Positions 15,799-24,608 of a stretch of DNA of 64,000 nt are shown piece by piece. Position numbers and translations under genes: made by a program. Every line of letters starts with the position of its first letter. Positions within the stretch are counted from its first letter, which is position 1. The DNA lies in assembly GCF_003996965.1 (NCBI RefSeq), contig NZ_QWDM01000003.1:248001-312000 (forward strand). Reading direction: 5' to 3'. The notes beneath the pieces are model-generated. The model was not told the DNA's origin and did not search any database. It saw only the letters and a program-made list of their open reading frames with translations. The stretch is from Flavobacterium cupreum (GTDB taxonomy: Bacteria > Bacteroidota > Bacteroidia > Flavobacteriales > Flavobacteriaceae).

Positions 15799-16692
15799 AT
15801 GAAAACTATAGCTGTAATCGGTGCAGGAACCATGGGGAACGGAATTGCCCATACTTTTGCACAAAGTGGTTTTGTTGTAAAACTTATTGACGTTTCAGAA
15901 AAATCATTAGACAAAGGAATGGCAACTATTGCTGCCAATCTGGATCGAATGCTGGCAAAAGGAACTATTTCGGCCGAAGAGGTTGCCAAAACAATCACCA
16001 ATATTATTACTTATACTGATATAAAAGACGGTGTAGTTGGCGCCGATTTGGTAGTGGAAGCGGCCACTGAAAATGTGGAATTAAAACTGAATATCTTCAA
16101 ACAATTAAATGAAGCCTGCTCACACAATACTATTTTAGCAACGAATACTTCTTCTATTTCCATTACACAAATCGGAGCTGTAGTGGCACATCCTGAAAGA
16201 GTTATCGGAATGCATTTTATGAATCCGGTGCCGATTATGAAATTGGTAGAAATTATTCGTGGTTACAATACCAGCGATGAAGTAACAAAAATCATCATGG
16301 ATTTATCTGAAAAATTAGGTAAAACTCCAGTTGAAGTAAACGATTATCCGGGTTTTGTGGCAAACAGAATTCTGATGCCTATGCTAAACGAGGCCATTGA
16401 AACGTTATATAATAAAGTAGCGGGTGTTTACGAAATTGACACGGTAATGAAATTAGGGATGGGACACCCAATGGGACCGCTTCAGTTAGCTGATTTTATT
16501 GGACTTGATGTTTGCCTGGCAATTTTGAATGTCATGTACGAAGGTTTCAAAAATCCTAAATATGCGCCTTGCCCTTTATTGGTAAATATGGTACGTGCAG
16601 GAAAACTGGGTGTGAAATCCGGAGAAGGTTTTTATGATTACAGCGAAAGTAAAAAAGCAGAGAAAATTTCTAAGCAATTTATCCTTTCATAA
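15799..16692 (+). CDS. hbd: 3-hydroxybutyryl-CoA dehydrogenase
   Basis: A 297-residue enzyme of the 3-hydroxyacyl-CoA dehydrogenase family, converting 3-hydroxybutyryl-CoA to acetoacetyl-CoA with NAD(P). The N-terminal motif GAGTMGNGIAHTFAQSG binds the nucleotide; HFMNPVPIMKLVEII holds the catalytic histidine; NDYPGFVANRILMPMLNEA begins the C-terminal domain. It is a stand-alone dehydrogenase, not the fused FadB form. The yggS gene begins 11 bp after it, so the two are likely cotranscribed. Confidence 0.93.
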   Translation: MKTIAVIGAGTMGNGIAHTFAQSGFVVKLIDVSEKSLDKGMATIAANLDRMLAKGTISAEEVAKTITNIITYTDIKDGVVGADLVVEAATENVELKLNIFKQLNEACSHNTILATNTSSISITQIGAVVAHPERVIGMHFMNPVPIMKLVEIIRGYNTSDEVTKIIMDLSEKLGKTPVEVNDYPGFVANRILMPMLNEAIETLYNKVAGVYEIDTVMKLGMGHPMGPLQLADFIGLDVCLAILNVMYEGFKNPKYAPCPLLVNMVRAGKLGVKSGEGFYDYSESKKAEKISKQFILS

Positions 16693-16703
16693 AAGAAAAC
16701 AAC

Positions 16704-17375
16704 ATGTCAATCGCCTCAAATTTAGATTCTATAAAAGCTTCTTTGCCGGAAAACGTAACTTTGGTTGCCGTTTCCAAAACAAAACCTGTAGCCGATTTAA
16801 TGGAAGCTTACGAAACCGGTCAGCGTATTTTTGGAGAAAACAAAATCCAGGAAATGGCTGATAAGTGGGAACAAATGCCAAAAGATATTCAATGGCACAT
16901 GATTGGTCATGTGCAAACAAATAAAGTCAAATTTATGGCTCCGTTTGTAAGTTTGATTCACGGTATTGACAGTCTGAAATTATTGCAGGAAATAAACAGA
17001 CAGGCATTAAAAAACAACAGAATAATAGACTGCCTGCTTCAAATACATATTGCTGAAGAAGAAACTAAATTTGGTCTTGATGAAAATGAATTGAATTTAC
17101 TTTTATCTTCACCAGAATTCAAAGAGATGAAAAATATTCGTATCTTAGGATTAATGGGAATGGCAACATTTACAGAAGACCAAAACCAGATTAAAAAAGA
17201 ATTTATACATTTAAAGTCTATTTTTGATTCATTAAAAAATCGTGACGAATATGGTAAAGGCGCACTGCAATACGTCTCTACTATTTCCATGGGAATGTCC
17301 GGAGATTATCAACTCGCAATAGAATGCGGAAGCACCATGGTTCGAATTGGAAGCAGCATTTTTGGAGGGAGATAA
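16704..17375 (+). CDS. YggS/PROSC-family pyridoxal-phosphate homeostasis protein
   Basis: A 223-residue single-domain PLP-binding protein with a TIM-barrel fold like alanine racemase's N-terminus. The PLP lysine is in LVAVSKTKP; further family segments are FGENKIQEMADKW, WHMIGHVQTNKVK, LGLMGMATF and SMGMSGDYQLAIECGSTMVRIGSSIFG. The family buffers pyridoxal phosphate rather than catalysing a known reaction. Its position behind hbd has no obvious metabolic meaning. Confidence 0.95.
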   Translation: MSIASNLDSIKASLPENVTLVAVSKTKPVADLMEAYETGQRIFGENKIQEMADKWEQMPKDIQWHMIGHVQTNKVKFMAPFVSLIHGIDSLKLLQEINRQALKNNRIIDCLLQIHIAEEETKFGLDENELNLLLSSPEFKEMKNIRILGLMGMATFTEDQNQIKKEFIHLKSIFDSLKNRDEYGKGALQYVSTISMGMSGDYQLAIECGSTMVRIGSSIFGGR

Positions 17376-17423
17376 TTTTCAAAACCACATATCGTAAGAC
17401 ACACTGCAGTGCGCCTCTACAGA

Positions 17424-17457
17424 AAACTGAATACTAAAAACTGAGACTGAACACTGA
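17424..17457. repeat. AAACTGA-type heptamer array abutting the exonuclease start
   Basis: Units AAACTGA, ATACTAA, AAACTGA, GACTGA and ACACTGA follow each other (7,7,7,6,7 bp) and end 2 bp before the TTG start codon at 17460. They occupy the place where a ribosome-binding site would be. Confidence 0.6.
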
Positions 17458-17459
17458 AT

Positions 17460-18821
17460 TTGTACGCAATACTAGACATAGAAACTACCGGAGGCCAGTT
17501 TAACGAAGAAGGAATTACTGAAATCGCCATTTATAAATTTGATGGACATGAAGTAATTGACCAATTCATTAGCCTTGTCAATCCTGAAATTCCGATTCAG
17601 CCATTTGTGGTGAAATTAACCGGAATAAATAATGCTATGCTCCGTTCTGCTCCAAAATTTTTTGAAGTAGCCAAAAGAATCATAGAAATTACTTCCGACT
17701 GTATTATCGTAGCACACAACGCTTCTTTTGATTACCGGATTTTACGTACTGAATTCAGACGCTTAGGCTATGATTTTGAAGCCCGCACGCTTTGTACAGT
17801 AGAACTGGCCAAGAAATTAATTCCGGAACAGCCTTCTTATAGTTTAGGAAAATTAGTGCGTGCACTTGGAATCCCTATGGCAGACAGACATCGCGCCAGT
17901 GGTGACGCTATGGCAACGACCAAACTGTTCAAAATGCTTTTGGAAAAAGATTTGGAAAAAACCATTGTAAAAGATTTCATAAAGCTGGAAGTAGAAAAAG
18001 GAATTGCGCCCAAATTTCTCGACCTTTTATCACAAATGCCTACAAAAACAGGTGTTTATTACATTCACAACCAAGGTGGTACTCTAATTTACATCGGCAA
18101 AAGCCAAAACATTAAAAAAAGAGTTAATCAGCATTTTACCGGAATAACAACAAAAAGCAAAAAAATACAGGCTGAAGTTTTTACCATCACTTATGATGAA
18201 ACCGGAAGCGAATTGATTGCACTGCTAAAAGAAAGCGAAGAAGTAAAAATAAACAGACCAAGATACAATCGTTCACAGCGAAAAACAATATTCCCGTATG
18301 CCTTATACGCCGAAAAAGACAGTAATGGATATTTGAATCTAAAACTCGGAAAAGCGGACGGCCGTAAAAAAGAAATCACCTCTTACGCAAGTTTACAGGA
18401 AGGAAAAAATGCCCTTTTCAAATATACTGCCAAATATAATTTGTGCCAGAAACTTACAGGATTGTATGTGGCTAAAAAAGAGTGTTTCCAGTATAAAATA
18501 AAAGAATGTGACGGGGCCTGTATTGGTGAAATAACTCCTGAAGTATACAATGCCAGGGTTCAGCAATTCATCGCAGAAAACAGCTTCGACAATAAGAGCA
18601 TGATTTTGCTTGACAGAGGCCGAAACATAAATGAAAGAAGTGCCATTTTAATCGAGAACGGCGTTTATAAAGGATATGCCTTTTATGATCTAAATTATCA
18701 GGTTACCAATATTGAAATTCTGAAAAACATCCTTATTCCGATGCAAAACAATCGTGATGTCAAAAATATTATTCAGAGCTATATCCGAAAAAGCAAATCG
18801 ATTAAAATTCTTCATTTTTAA
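17460..18821 (+). CDS. DEDDh exonuclease / GIY-YIG endonuclease fusion (DnaQ-Cho type)
   Basis: A 453-residue fusion. Residues 1-170 are a DnaQ-like 3'-5' exonuclease: AILDIETTGG (Exo I), HNASFDYRILRTEF (Exo II) and the ADRHRASGDAMAT histidine motif (Exo III). From about residue 195 a GIY-YIG domain as in UvrC and Cho follows (TGVYYIHNQGGTLIYIGKSQNIKKRVNQH), then a Cys-containing tail (KECFQYKIKECDGACIGE). It probably acts in DNA repair, incising like UvrC's N-terminal nuclease. Translation starts at TTG (17460): no in-frame ATG precedes the first catalytic motif, and the start directly follows a repeat array. Confidence 0.9.
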   Translation: MYAILDIETTGGQFNEEGITEIAIYKFDGHEVIDQFISLVNPEIPIQPFVVKLTGINNAMLRSAPKFFEVAKRIIEITSDCIIVAHNASFDYRILRTEFRRLGYDFEARTLCTVELAKKLIPEQPSYSLGKLVRALGIPMADRHRASGDAMATTKLFKMLLEKDLEKTIVKDFIKLEVEKGIAPKFLDLLSQMPTKTGVYYIHNQGGTLIYIGKSQNIKKRVNQHFTGITTKSKKIQAEVFTITYDETGSELIALLKESEEVKINRPRYNRSQRKTIFPYALYAEKDSNGYLNLKLGKADGRKKEITSYASLQEGKNALFKYTAKYNLCQKLTGLYVAKKECFQYKIKECDGACIGEITPEVYNARVQQFIAENSFDNKSMILLDRGRNINERSAILIENGVYKGYAFYDLNYQVTNIEILKNILIPMQNNRDVKNIIQSYIRKSKSIKILHF

Positions 18822-18851
18822 TACTTACAAACTTTACGTATCTTCGTAGGG

Positions 18852-19688
18852 ATGACAAAAAATAAATCAAAATACGAGATTTTCAGGGAAAAAATAAAAA
18901 TCATTCTCTACGGAACCAACACGATTATGGGGCGTATGTTCGATTTAGTACTTCTTGGACTAATACTCCTGAGTGTTATTCTCGTGATGCTGGATACCGT
19001 AGAAGGAATAAATCAAAAATACCATTCGCAGCTGCTAATTTGTGAATGGATCATTACCATATTCTTTACCATTGAATATCTTTTGCGTATTCTTGCCATT
19101 CAAAAGCCGCTGAAATACGTTTTTAGTTTCTACGGAATTATCGATTTAATGGCTATACTGCCTATGTATATGTCGATTTTTTTTCCTGCAACGAATATTC
19201 TGACCATCGTAAGGGTTTTACGTTTTTTCAGATTGTTCAAAATCCTGCACATTCCGCAAATTTCCCATCAGTCCTTCCAATTAAAAGAAGCACTTGAAGC
19301 CAGTAAAGAAAAAATTCTTGTTTTTATCTATTTTGTGGTGATAAGTGCAGTCATTATCGGTGCATTAATGTATGTCGTTGAAGGCAAAGAAAGCGGCTTC
19401 ACCAGTATTCCTGTTGGCATTTACTGGTCCATCGTAACCCTTACAACAGTTGGTTACGGAGATATATCACCGGCAACACCTTTAGGCCAGTTTTTAGCAT
19501 CGTTAGTGATGATTATGGGATACGGAATTATTGCAGTTCCCACAGGAATTGTAACGGCAGAATTTGCCAAAAACAGTTTGAAAAATAATACCGTAAGCAC
19601 AAAAAGGGCTTGTCGGAAATGTAATTCACAGGTACACTTCGACAACGCGAAATATTGCTATGAGTGCGGAACAGAATTACCAAAATAA
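18852..19688 (+). CDS. Voltage-gated potassium-channel-like protein with C-terminal zinc ribbon
   Basis: A 278-residue six-transmembrane ion channel. The S4 segment carries spaced arginines (IVRVLRFFRLFKIL). The pore filter is TLTTVGYGD, the potassium-selective sequence, preceded by the IYWSIVTL pore helix. After the last helix (MIMGYGIIAVPTGIVTAEF) there is a short tail with two CxxC knuckles (CRKC and CYEC, 17 residues apart) that looks like a zinc ribbon rather than a cyclic-nucleotide or RCK domain. It is predicted in the inner membrane. miaA begins 36 bp after it. Confidence 0.92.
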   Translation: MTKNKSKYEIFREKIKIILYGTNTIMGRMFDLVLLGLILLSVILVMLDTVEGINQKYHSQLLICEWIITIFFTIEYLLRILAIQKPLKYVFSFYGIIDLMAILPMYMSIFFPATNILTIVRVLRFFRLFKILHIPQISHQSFQLKEALEASKEKILVFIYFVVISAVIIGALMYVVEGKESGFTSIPVGIYWSIVTLTTVGYGDISPATPLGQFLASLVMIMGYGIIAVPTGIVTAEFAKNSLKNNTVSTKRACRKCNSQVHFDNAKYCYECGTELPK

Positions 19689-19724
19689 CTCCGGAATTTT
19701 CGTTTCCATCCGGGCCAAAAAAAT

Positions 19725-20645
19725 ATGAAATATCTGATTACTATTGTAGGACCAACAGCCATAGGAAAAACATCCTTAAGCATTGCTTTGGCACAACATT
19801 TCAAATGTGAGATAATATCTTGTGACAGTCGTCAGTTTTTTAAAGAAATGACCGTTGGTACTGCCGTTCCGAATGAAGAAGAATTACAATCGGCCCAACA
19901 TCACTTTATTCAGAATAAATCGATATTCGAAAATTATACTGTCGGCGACTACGAAAAAGAAGCCCTTATCAAGATAGAAGAACTTTTTCAGAAAAGTAAT
20001 TTTGTCATTTTAATTGGCGGTTCGGGCCTTTATGTAGATGCTGTTTTAAAAGGTTTTGATGAATTTCCCGAAATTGATCCTGCAATACGATCTGAAGTAA
20101 ACTCGAAGTACGAGAAACTTGGAATCAATTATTTACAGGAACAGTTAAAAAAGTCAGATCCGGAGTATTATGAAAAAATCACAATAGAGAATCCGCAGAC
20201 TTTACTGAACCCACAACGAATGATGCGTTTTACAGAAGTTTGTTTAGGAACCGGAAAACCCTATTCTTCTTTTTTAAATCAAAAGAAAAACAACCGGGAC
20301 TTCACTCCCATCCTGATTGGTTTAGATGCCGAAAGACCAATTATTTACGACAGAATTAATCAACGTGTCGCCATCATGATGAGTCAGGGTTTACTTGAAG
20401 AGGCAAAGTCGTTATACCCCAACAAATCGTTAAATGCCCTTCAAACGGTAGGTTACAGAGAATTATTCAGTTATTTTGACGAAGAATTTTCCTTGCCTTT
20501 TGCCATAGAAGAAATCAAAAAAAACACACGAAGATTTTCCAAAAGACAATTAACCTGGTTCAAACGAAATGAAAACACAAAATGGTTTGATTATGCAACA
20601 GACAGAAAACAAATCACAGATTACATCGAAAATTTTCTAAAGTAG
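19725..20645 (+). CDS. miaA: tRNA dimethylallyltransferase
   Basis: MiaA adds a dimethylallyl group to A37 of tRNAs reading UNN codons. The 306-residue protein has the P-loop GPTAIGKTSLSIALA, the SCDSRQFF substrate motif, AQHHFI, GGSGLYVDAVLKGF, and the late TVGYRELF and KRQLTWFKRN segments. Length and motif order are normal. It lies close behind the channel gene and is followed by a 140-bp heptamer array. Confidence 0.96.
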   Translation: MKYLITIVGPTAIGKTSLSIALAQHFKCEIISCDSRQFFKEMTVGTAVPNEEELQSAQHHFIQNKSIFENYTVGDYEKEALIKIEELFQKSNFVILIGGSGLYVDAVLKGFDEFPEIDPAIRSEVNSKYEKLGINYLQEQLKKSDPEYYEKITIENPQTLLNPQRMMRFTEVCLGTGKPYSSFLNQKKNNRDFTPILIGLDAERPIIYDRINQRVAIMMSQGLLEEAKSLYPNKSLNALQTVGYRELFSYFDEEFSLPFAIEEIKKNTRRFSKRQLTWFKRNENTKWFDYATDRKQITDYIENFLK

Positions 20646-20651
20646 TCAAAA

Positions 20652-20791
20652 ATTCAATATTCATTTTCTATATTCTATGTTCTTTGTTCTATATTCTTTG
20701 TTCTATATTCTTTGTTCTATGTTCTTTGTTCTATGTTCTATATTCTTTGTTCTATGTTCTATATTCTTTGTTCTATATTCTTTCTTCCTTA
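20652..20791. repeat. Long heptamer array between miaA and the thioesterase gene
   Basis: Twenty consecutive 7-bp units keep exact register. The units from 20666 to 20784 are only TTCTATA, TTCTATG, TTCTTTG (and one TTCTTTC). Higher-order units of 14 and 21 bp are visible (for example 20729-20749 and 20750-20770 are identical). The array lies between co-directional genes. An apparent 60-codon reading frame through it is a by-product of the repeat. Confidence 0.9.
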
Positions 20792-20832
20792 CTAAAAATC
20801 AAATCTAAAAATCAACAATTTAAAATTACAAA

Positions 20833-21573
20833 ATGCCAATATCTCCAAATTTCACATCCGTTTTAAGCAAAGAGTGGGAAATTAATTTTACGCAATGCAC
20901 ACCAAATGGTTATTTAAAGTATACCGATTTGTGCAACCTTTTGCAACTAACTGCTGCCGCACATTCAGAAGTTGGCGGGATTAGCTTTGCCAATATGCAG
21001 GAGTTCAATCAGGCGTGGGTTTTAAGCAGAATGCGTGTAGAAGTAAGTGCTTTACCTAAATGGCAGGATGTTGTAACAGTAAAAACATGGATTAACAGCC
21101 TTGAGAACTCCCGTTCTGTTCGTGCACTTGAAATGTACGTAAATGATAAAAAGATCGTTGGAAGCGAAACATTCTGGGCTGTATTCAATACGCAGGCCCG
21201 CCGTCCCGAACCTTTGGCTTTACCGTATGAACACTTTGAGCTTTTTCCCGAGAAAAGGGCGACGGCAGAAGGTTTTTCTAAAATAAATGTAAATCCGGAA
21301 AAGGAGTCTGTTTTTGAAAAAATAGTTTATTTATCGGATCTGGATATTGTCAATCACGCCAATAATGTGAAATACCTGGAATGGTGCCTGGATCATGTGG
21401 ATCCTAAAAAAATACTAAGTCAGAAAATTGCCAGTTTTGAAATGAATTTCATGAAAGAGTTATCACTAAATGATGCTGTGATCATTCACGAGAGCGAAAC
21501 TGAAACTGATTCTACATTTAGCATAACCAAAGAAGACAAAAACTGTTTCGCCTTACAGCTTAACTGGAAATAA
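20833..21573 (+). CDS. Acyl-ACP thioesterase (FatA-like)
   Basis: A 246-residue double hot-dog thioesterase that releases fatty acids from acyl carrier protein. Seen are the opening FTSVLSKEWEINFTQCTPNGYLKYTDLCNLLQLTAAAHSE, the linker WVLSRMRVEV, and the second-half motif DLDIVNHANNVKYLEW, which carries the Asn-His catalytic residues of the family. It follows the heptamer array and ends at a bidirectional terminator. Confidence 0.9.
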   Translation: MPISPNFTSVLSKEWEINFTQCTPNGYLKYTDLCNLLQLTAAAHSEVGGISFANMQEFNQAWVLSRMRVEVSALPKWQDVVTVKTWINSLENSRSVRALEMYVNDKKIVGSETFWAVFNTQARRPEPLALPYEHFELFPEKRATAEGFSKINVNPEKESVFEKIVYLSDLDIVNHANNVKYLEWCLDHVDPKKILSQKIASFEMNFMKELSLNDAVIIHESETETDSTFSITKEDKNCFALQLNWK

Positions 21574-21597
21574 GTATATCGAAATTCAATCCATAAA

Positions 21598-21631
21598 AAA
21601 AGCTCTGATTTCTCAGAGCTTTTGCTTTTTT
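21598..21631. terminator. Bidirectional terminator between thioesterase and response-regulator genes
   Basis: AAAAGCTCTGA (21598-21608) pairs with TCAGAGCTTTT (21613-21623) around a 4-nt loop; A and T runs flank it. The two genes converge here. Confidence 0.9.
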
Positions 21632-21644
21632 ATCGGGTGAATTA

Positions 21645-22361
21645 TTATTCAGCAATTTTGCTTTTAACCACTAATCTGAAACCTTCTCCATGAATGTTTA
21701 AGATTTCTACATCTTCATCAGATTTTAGGTATTTTCTCAATTTAGCGATATAAACATCCATACTTCTTGAAGTAAAGTAGTTGTCATCTCTCCATATTTT
21801 AGTCAATGCTAATTCTCTTGGCATCAAATCATTTTCATGAAGGATCAGCATTTTAAGCAATTCATTTTCTTTTGGAGATAATTTTATTGCTTCATCGTTT
21901 TCAAAAGTCAGGAATCTCAGTTTAGAATTTAAATGGAATTTACCGATGTTAAATTCAAACTGCACCTGTTCTGCTTTTGTATCCGCAGATTTTCTTTGAA
22001 TAATTGCTTTGATTTTCATCAATAACACTTCTGAATCAAAAGGTTTATTCAAATAATCATCGGCTCCTGCTTTATAACCTTTTAACACGTCCTCTTTCAT
22101 CGATTTTGCTGTTAAAAATATAATAGGCACTTCACTGTTCTTTTCTCTAATTTCTTTGGCCAAAGTATAACCATCTTTATAAGGCATCATTACATCAAGA
22201 ATACACAGATCATATACATCCTTCTTGAACTTCTCGAAACCTTCCATACCGTTTTTAGCTAAAGTAACTTCAAAGTCATTTAACATTAGATAATCTTTAA
22301 GAACTGCCCCGAAATTAAGGTCATCTTCTACTAAAAGTATTCTTTTGTTATTATTTTCCAT
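21645..22361 (-). CDS. OmpR-family response regulator (RprY-like)
   Basis: A 238-residue regulator: receiver domain with acidic pocket VEDD and phosphoacceptor D56 in LDVMMP, then K in LNKPF, and a C-terminal winged helix (LSPKENELLKMLILHENDLM, DVYIAKLRKYLKSD). The sensor kinase gene lies 3 bp upstream on the same strand, so they form one two-component system. The pair resembles Bacteroides RprX/RprY in domain layout; the stimulus is unknown. The gene ends at a strong terminator. Confidence 0.93.
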   Translation of the reverse strand: MENNNKRILLVEDDLNFGAVLKDYLMLNDFEVTLAKNGMEGFEKFKKDVYDLCILDVMMPYKDGYTLAKEIREKNSEVPIIFLTAKSMKEDVLKGYKAGADDYLNKPFDSEVLLMKIKAIIQRKSADTKAEQVQFEFNIGKFHLNSKLRFLTFENDEAIKLSPKENELLKMLILHENDLMPRELALTKIWRDDNYFTSRSMDVYIAKLRKYLKSDEDVEILNIHGEGFRLVVKSKIAE

Positions 22362-22364
22362 ATT

Positions 22365-23951
22365 TTAATTTATTAATGGTATTTTTATTATAAAGGTGCT
22401 ACCTTTTCCTTTTTCGCTTTCAACATATACTTGACCATTGTGGTCTTCTACTATTCTTTTTACATAGGCAAGGCCCAAACCGTGTCCTTTAACATTATGC
22501 AAATCTCCTGTATGCTCCCTGTAAAATTTCTCAAACACTCTTTTCTGAGCTATTTTACTCATCCCTAACCCATTGTCTTTTACTTTTATCAGGATCATGT
22601 CTTTAACATTTTCCGTAAAAATTTCAATTTCAGGAATACCAGGTGAATATTTAATGGCATTTTCCAAAATATTAACCAACACATTGGTAAAATGCACTTC
22701 ATTGATAAGAGAAGTTGTTCTTGCTGCATTAAAGTGCTTAACAACTGTTCCCTGTCTGTCTTCTAAAATTAAATTTACATGCTCAATTGCATCATCAATT
22801 ATATCATGAATTACAGTAGGTTCTTTTGTAATATCTAATTCTCTTTTTTCCAATTTAGAAATACGAAGAACGTTCTCGACCTGAGCATGCATTCTTTTAT
22901 TCTCATCCCGTATCATTTGAAGGTATCGAAAAACTTTCTCTTTATCCTCAATAATTTTAGGATTCTTTATGGCATCCAGTGCTAAATTGATGGTCGCAAT
23001 CGGAGTTTTAAACTCATGCGTCATATTATTTATAAAATCGGTTTTAATTTCCGAAATATGTTTCTGACGCAGTAACTGATTTAACGCACTAGTATACGCT
23101 ACTATTATAATTAATGTAAAAATTATCGATAATATGGTAATACTTAATAGTTCTGATAATAAAAATTTCTTTTTATGCGGGAACGTAACAAATAATTCAT
23201 ATTTACTATTTCCTTCATTATTTGTATAGATTGGAACGTGGTAACTCGCATCGTTATCAAAATGAAAGCCATCTGATTTAATTTTAGTGGCAATTCCATT
23301 ACTGTAAACCCCAAACTCAAATTTGGTTTTTACTCCGTATTCCTCCAGTTCTTTCTTTAAAAGAATGAGTAACTTTTGTTTTGAAATCCTTTCTTCAAGA
23401 GGTAAAGCATCAGCAGCATCTTTGATAGAGATCTCTTGTTGAACTTTATTTAATATATCTAAACTTCCTGATTTTTCAATTGTAAGATCCGGTATGATAC
23501 TCTGCCCTATTGCATTATTATCAATACTATTGTTATTATTGTAAACTTCGGTAACACGTTTCGAGCTAAAGCTTTTAAACCTTTCGCTGCTAAATTTTTT
23601 ATTAAAAAGTGAACTGCTTATATCGTAATCTTCAGACGTAAGTGTATTAGAGTATACAATTGTCTTATTTGTCTTTTTGTTTCTCTGAACAAATAAAACC
23701 TGTAATAAATCTTCTTTTTTGGGAGCTTTACCGGTACTGTCTTTTATTCTGTTAACTTTATCAGCAAAACTATATAATTCCTGTTTTTCTAATTTGTCTG
23801 CAACATTTCCAATAACCTGCGTAACATGATATTTAAACTGGTCGTCATTGTTTTTAAACGAAGAGTTAAACCAATATACTTGAACCAGAATTATCCCTAT
23901 TAAGGACAAGCTCATCAGTAACACAAGTATTCTAAAAAATAATTTATTCAT
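22365..23951 (-). CDS. Sensor histidine kinase (RprX-like)
   Basis: A 528-residue membrane kinase with a transmembrane helix at residues 5-28, a periplasmic domain of about 240 residues without recognised fold, and a second helix (LSITILSIIFTLIIIVAYTS). The catalytic core has H312 in NNMTHEFKTP, the N box NILENAIKYSP, and G boxes DNGLGM and GHGLGLAYVKRIVEDHNG. No HAMP domain is obvious. Its -7-like box TAATTTTG ends 5 nt before the ATG. It is cotranscribed with the response regulator behind it. Confidence 0.93.
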   Translation of the reverse strand: MNKLFFRILVLLMSLSLIGIILVQVYWFNSSFKNNDDQFKYHVTQVIGNVADKLEKQELYSFADKVNRIKDSTGKAPKKEDLLQVLFVQRNKKTNKTIVYSNTLTSEDYDISSSLFNKKFSSERFKSFSSKRVTEVYNNNNSIDNNAIGQSIIPDLTIEKSGSLDILNKVQQEISIKDAADALPLEERISKQKLLILLKKELEEYGVKTKFEFGVYSNGIATKIKSDGFHFDNDASYHVPIYTNNEGNSKYELFVTFPHKKKFLLSELLSITILSIIFTLIIIVAYTSALNQLLRQKHISEIKTDFINNMTHEFKTPIATINLALDAIKNPKIIEDKEKVFRYLQMIRDENKRMHAQVENVLRISKLEKRELDITKEPTVIHDIIDDAIEHVNLILEDRQGTVVKHFNAARTTSLINEVHFTNVLVNILENAIKYSPGIPEIEIFTENVKDMILIKVKDNGLGMSKIAQKRVFEKFYREHTGDLHNVKGHGLGLAYVKRIVEDHNGQVYVESEKGKGSTFIIKIPLIN

Positions 23952-23956
23952 CGCAA

Positions 23957-23964
23957 CAAAATTA
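23957..23964 (-). promoter_or_regulatory. -7-like box (TAATTTTG) 5 nt before the kinase ATG
   Basis: On the minus strand TAATTTTG matches TAnnTTTG and lies 5 nt upstream of the start codon, the same spacing as at smpB. A leaderless transcript is possible; no -33 TTG at the standard distance. Confidence 0.4.
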
Positions 23965-24010
23965 ATATTTTAACAATATACTAAATAATACATTAACCAA
24001 ATATTAACAT

Positions 24011-24607
24011 TTAAGACTGATTTTGTTTTATATTTAAAATTTTAAGAATTTTAACAACTTCTTCTTTAGCTTTTTTAAGATTATCGTTATTTATTACAAA
24101 ATTGCTTCCGGAAATACGTTTTTCATCATTCCATTGCATTTTCATACGGTCCAAAACATGCTCTCTTGTGGTGTTGTCACGTTTTAAAACTCTGCTAATT
24201 CTTACTTCTTCCGGGGCTGTCACTGTTATCACCAGATCACATTCCTTATAGCGTCCGCTTTCAAACAGAATTGCGGCTTCGTAAATTACATATTCGTAAT
24301 TATTATGTCTCAATAACCATGCCTCGAAATCCTCTTTTACAGCCGGATGAACTATAGCATTTAGCTGGTCCAGCCTGGCTTTATCTTTAAACACAATTTC
24401 AGCAAGTTTAGACCTGTTTAAAACATTATTCTCAAAAACGGCATCCCCGAAAGTGGTTTGTATTTTACTTATAATATTTTCAGACTGCATTACCCTTCTA
24501 GCTCCGTCATCAGCAATATAAACAGGAACTCCCAATTCATTAAAAAAATTGGCAATAGTTGTTTTACCGCTTCCAATTCCACCTGTTAAACCAATAACTT
24601 TTGTCAT
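24011..24607 (-). CDS. coaE: Dephospho-CoA kinase
   Basis: CoaE phosphorylates dephospho-CoA in the last step of coenzyme A synthesis. The 198-residue protein has the P-loop GLTGGIGSGKTTIANFF, DDGARRVM, the HPAV segment and ITVTAPEEVRISRVLKRD of the lid region. It begins 1 bp after the glycosyltransferase stop, so both are translated from one message. The other late CoA enzyme in the window, CoaBC, lies 6 kb away in another unit. Confidence 0.95.
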   Translation of the reverse strand: MTKVIGLTGGIGSGKTTIANFFNELGVPVYIADDGARRVMQSENIISKIQTTFGDAVFENNVLNRSKLAEIVFKDKARLDQLNAIVHPAVKEDFEAWLLRHNNYEYVIYEAAILFESGRYKECDLVITVTAPEEVRISRVLKRDNTTREHVLDRMKMQWNDEKRISGSNFVINNDNLKKAKEEVVKILKILNIKQNQS

Positions 24608-24608
24608 A

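Noticed and set aside
20684..20866. 60-codon frame through the heptamer array
   Set aside because: A 7-bp repeat reads as a 7-residue peptide repeat (YILCSLF-like) in every open frame; no gene.
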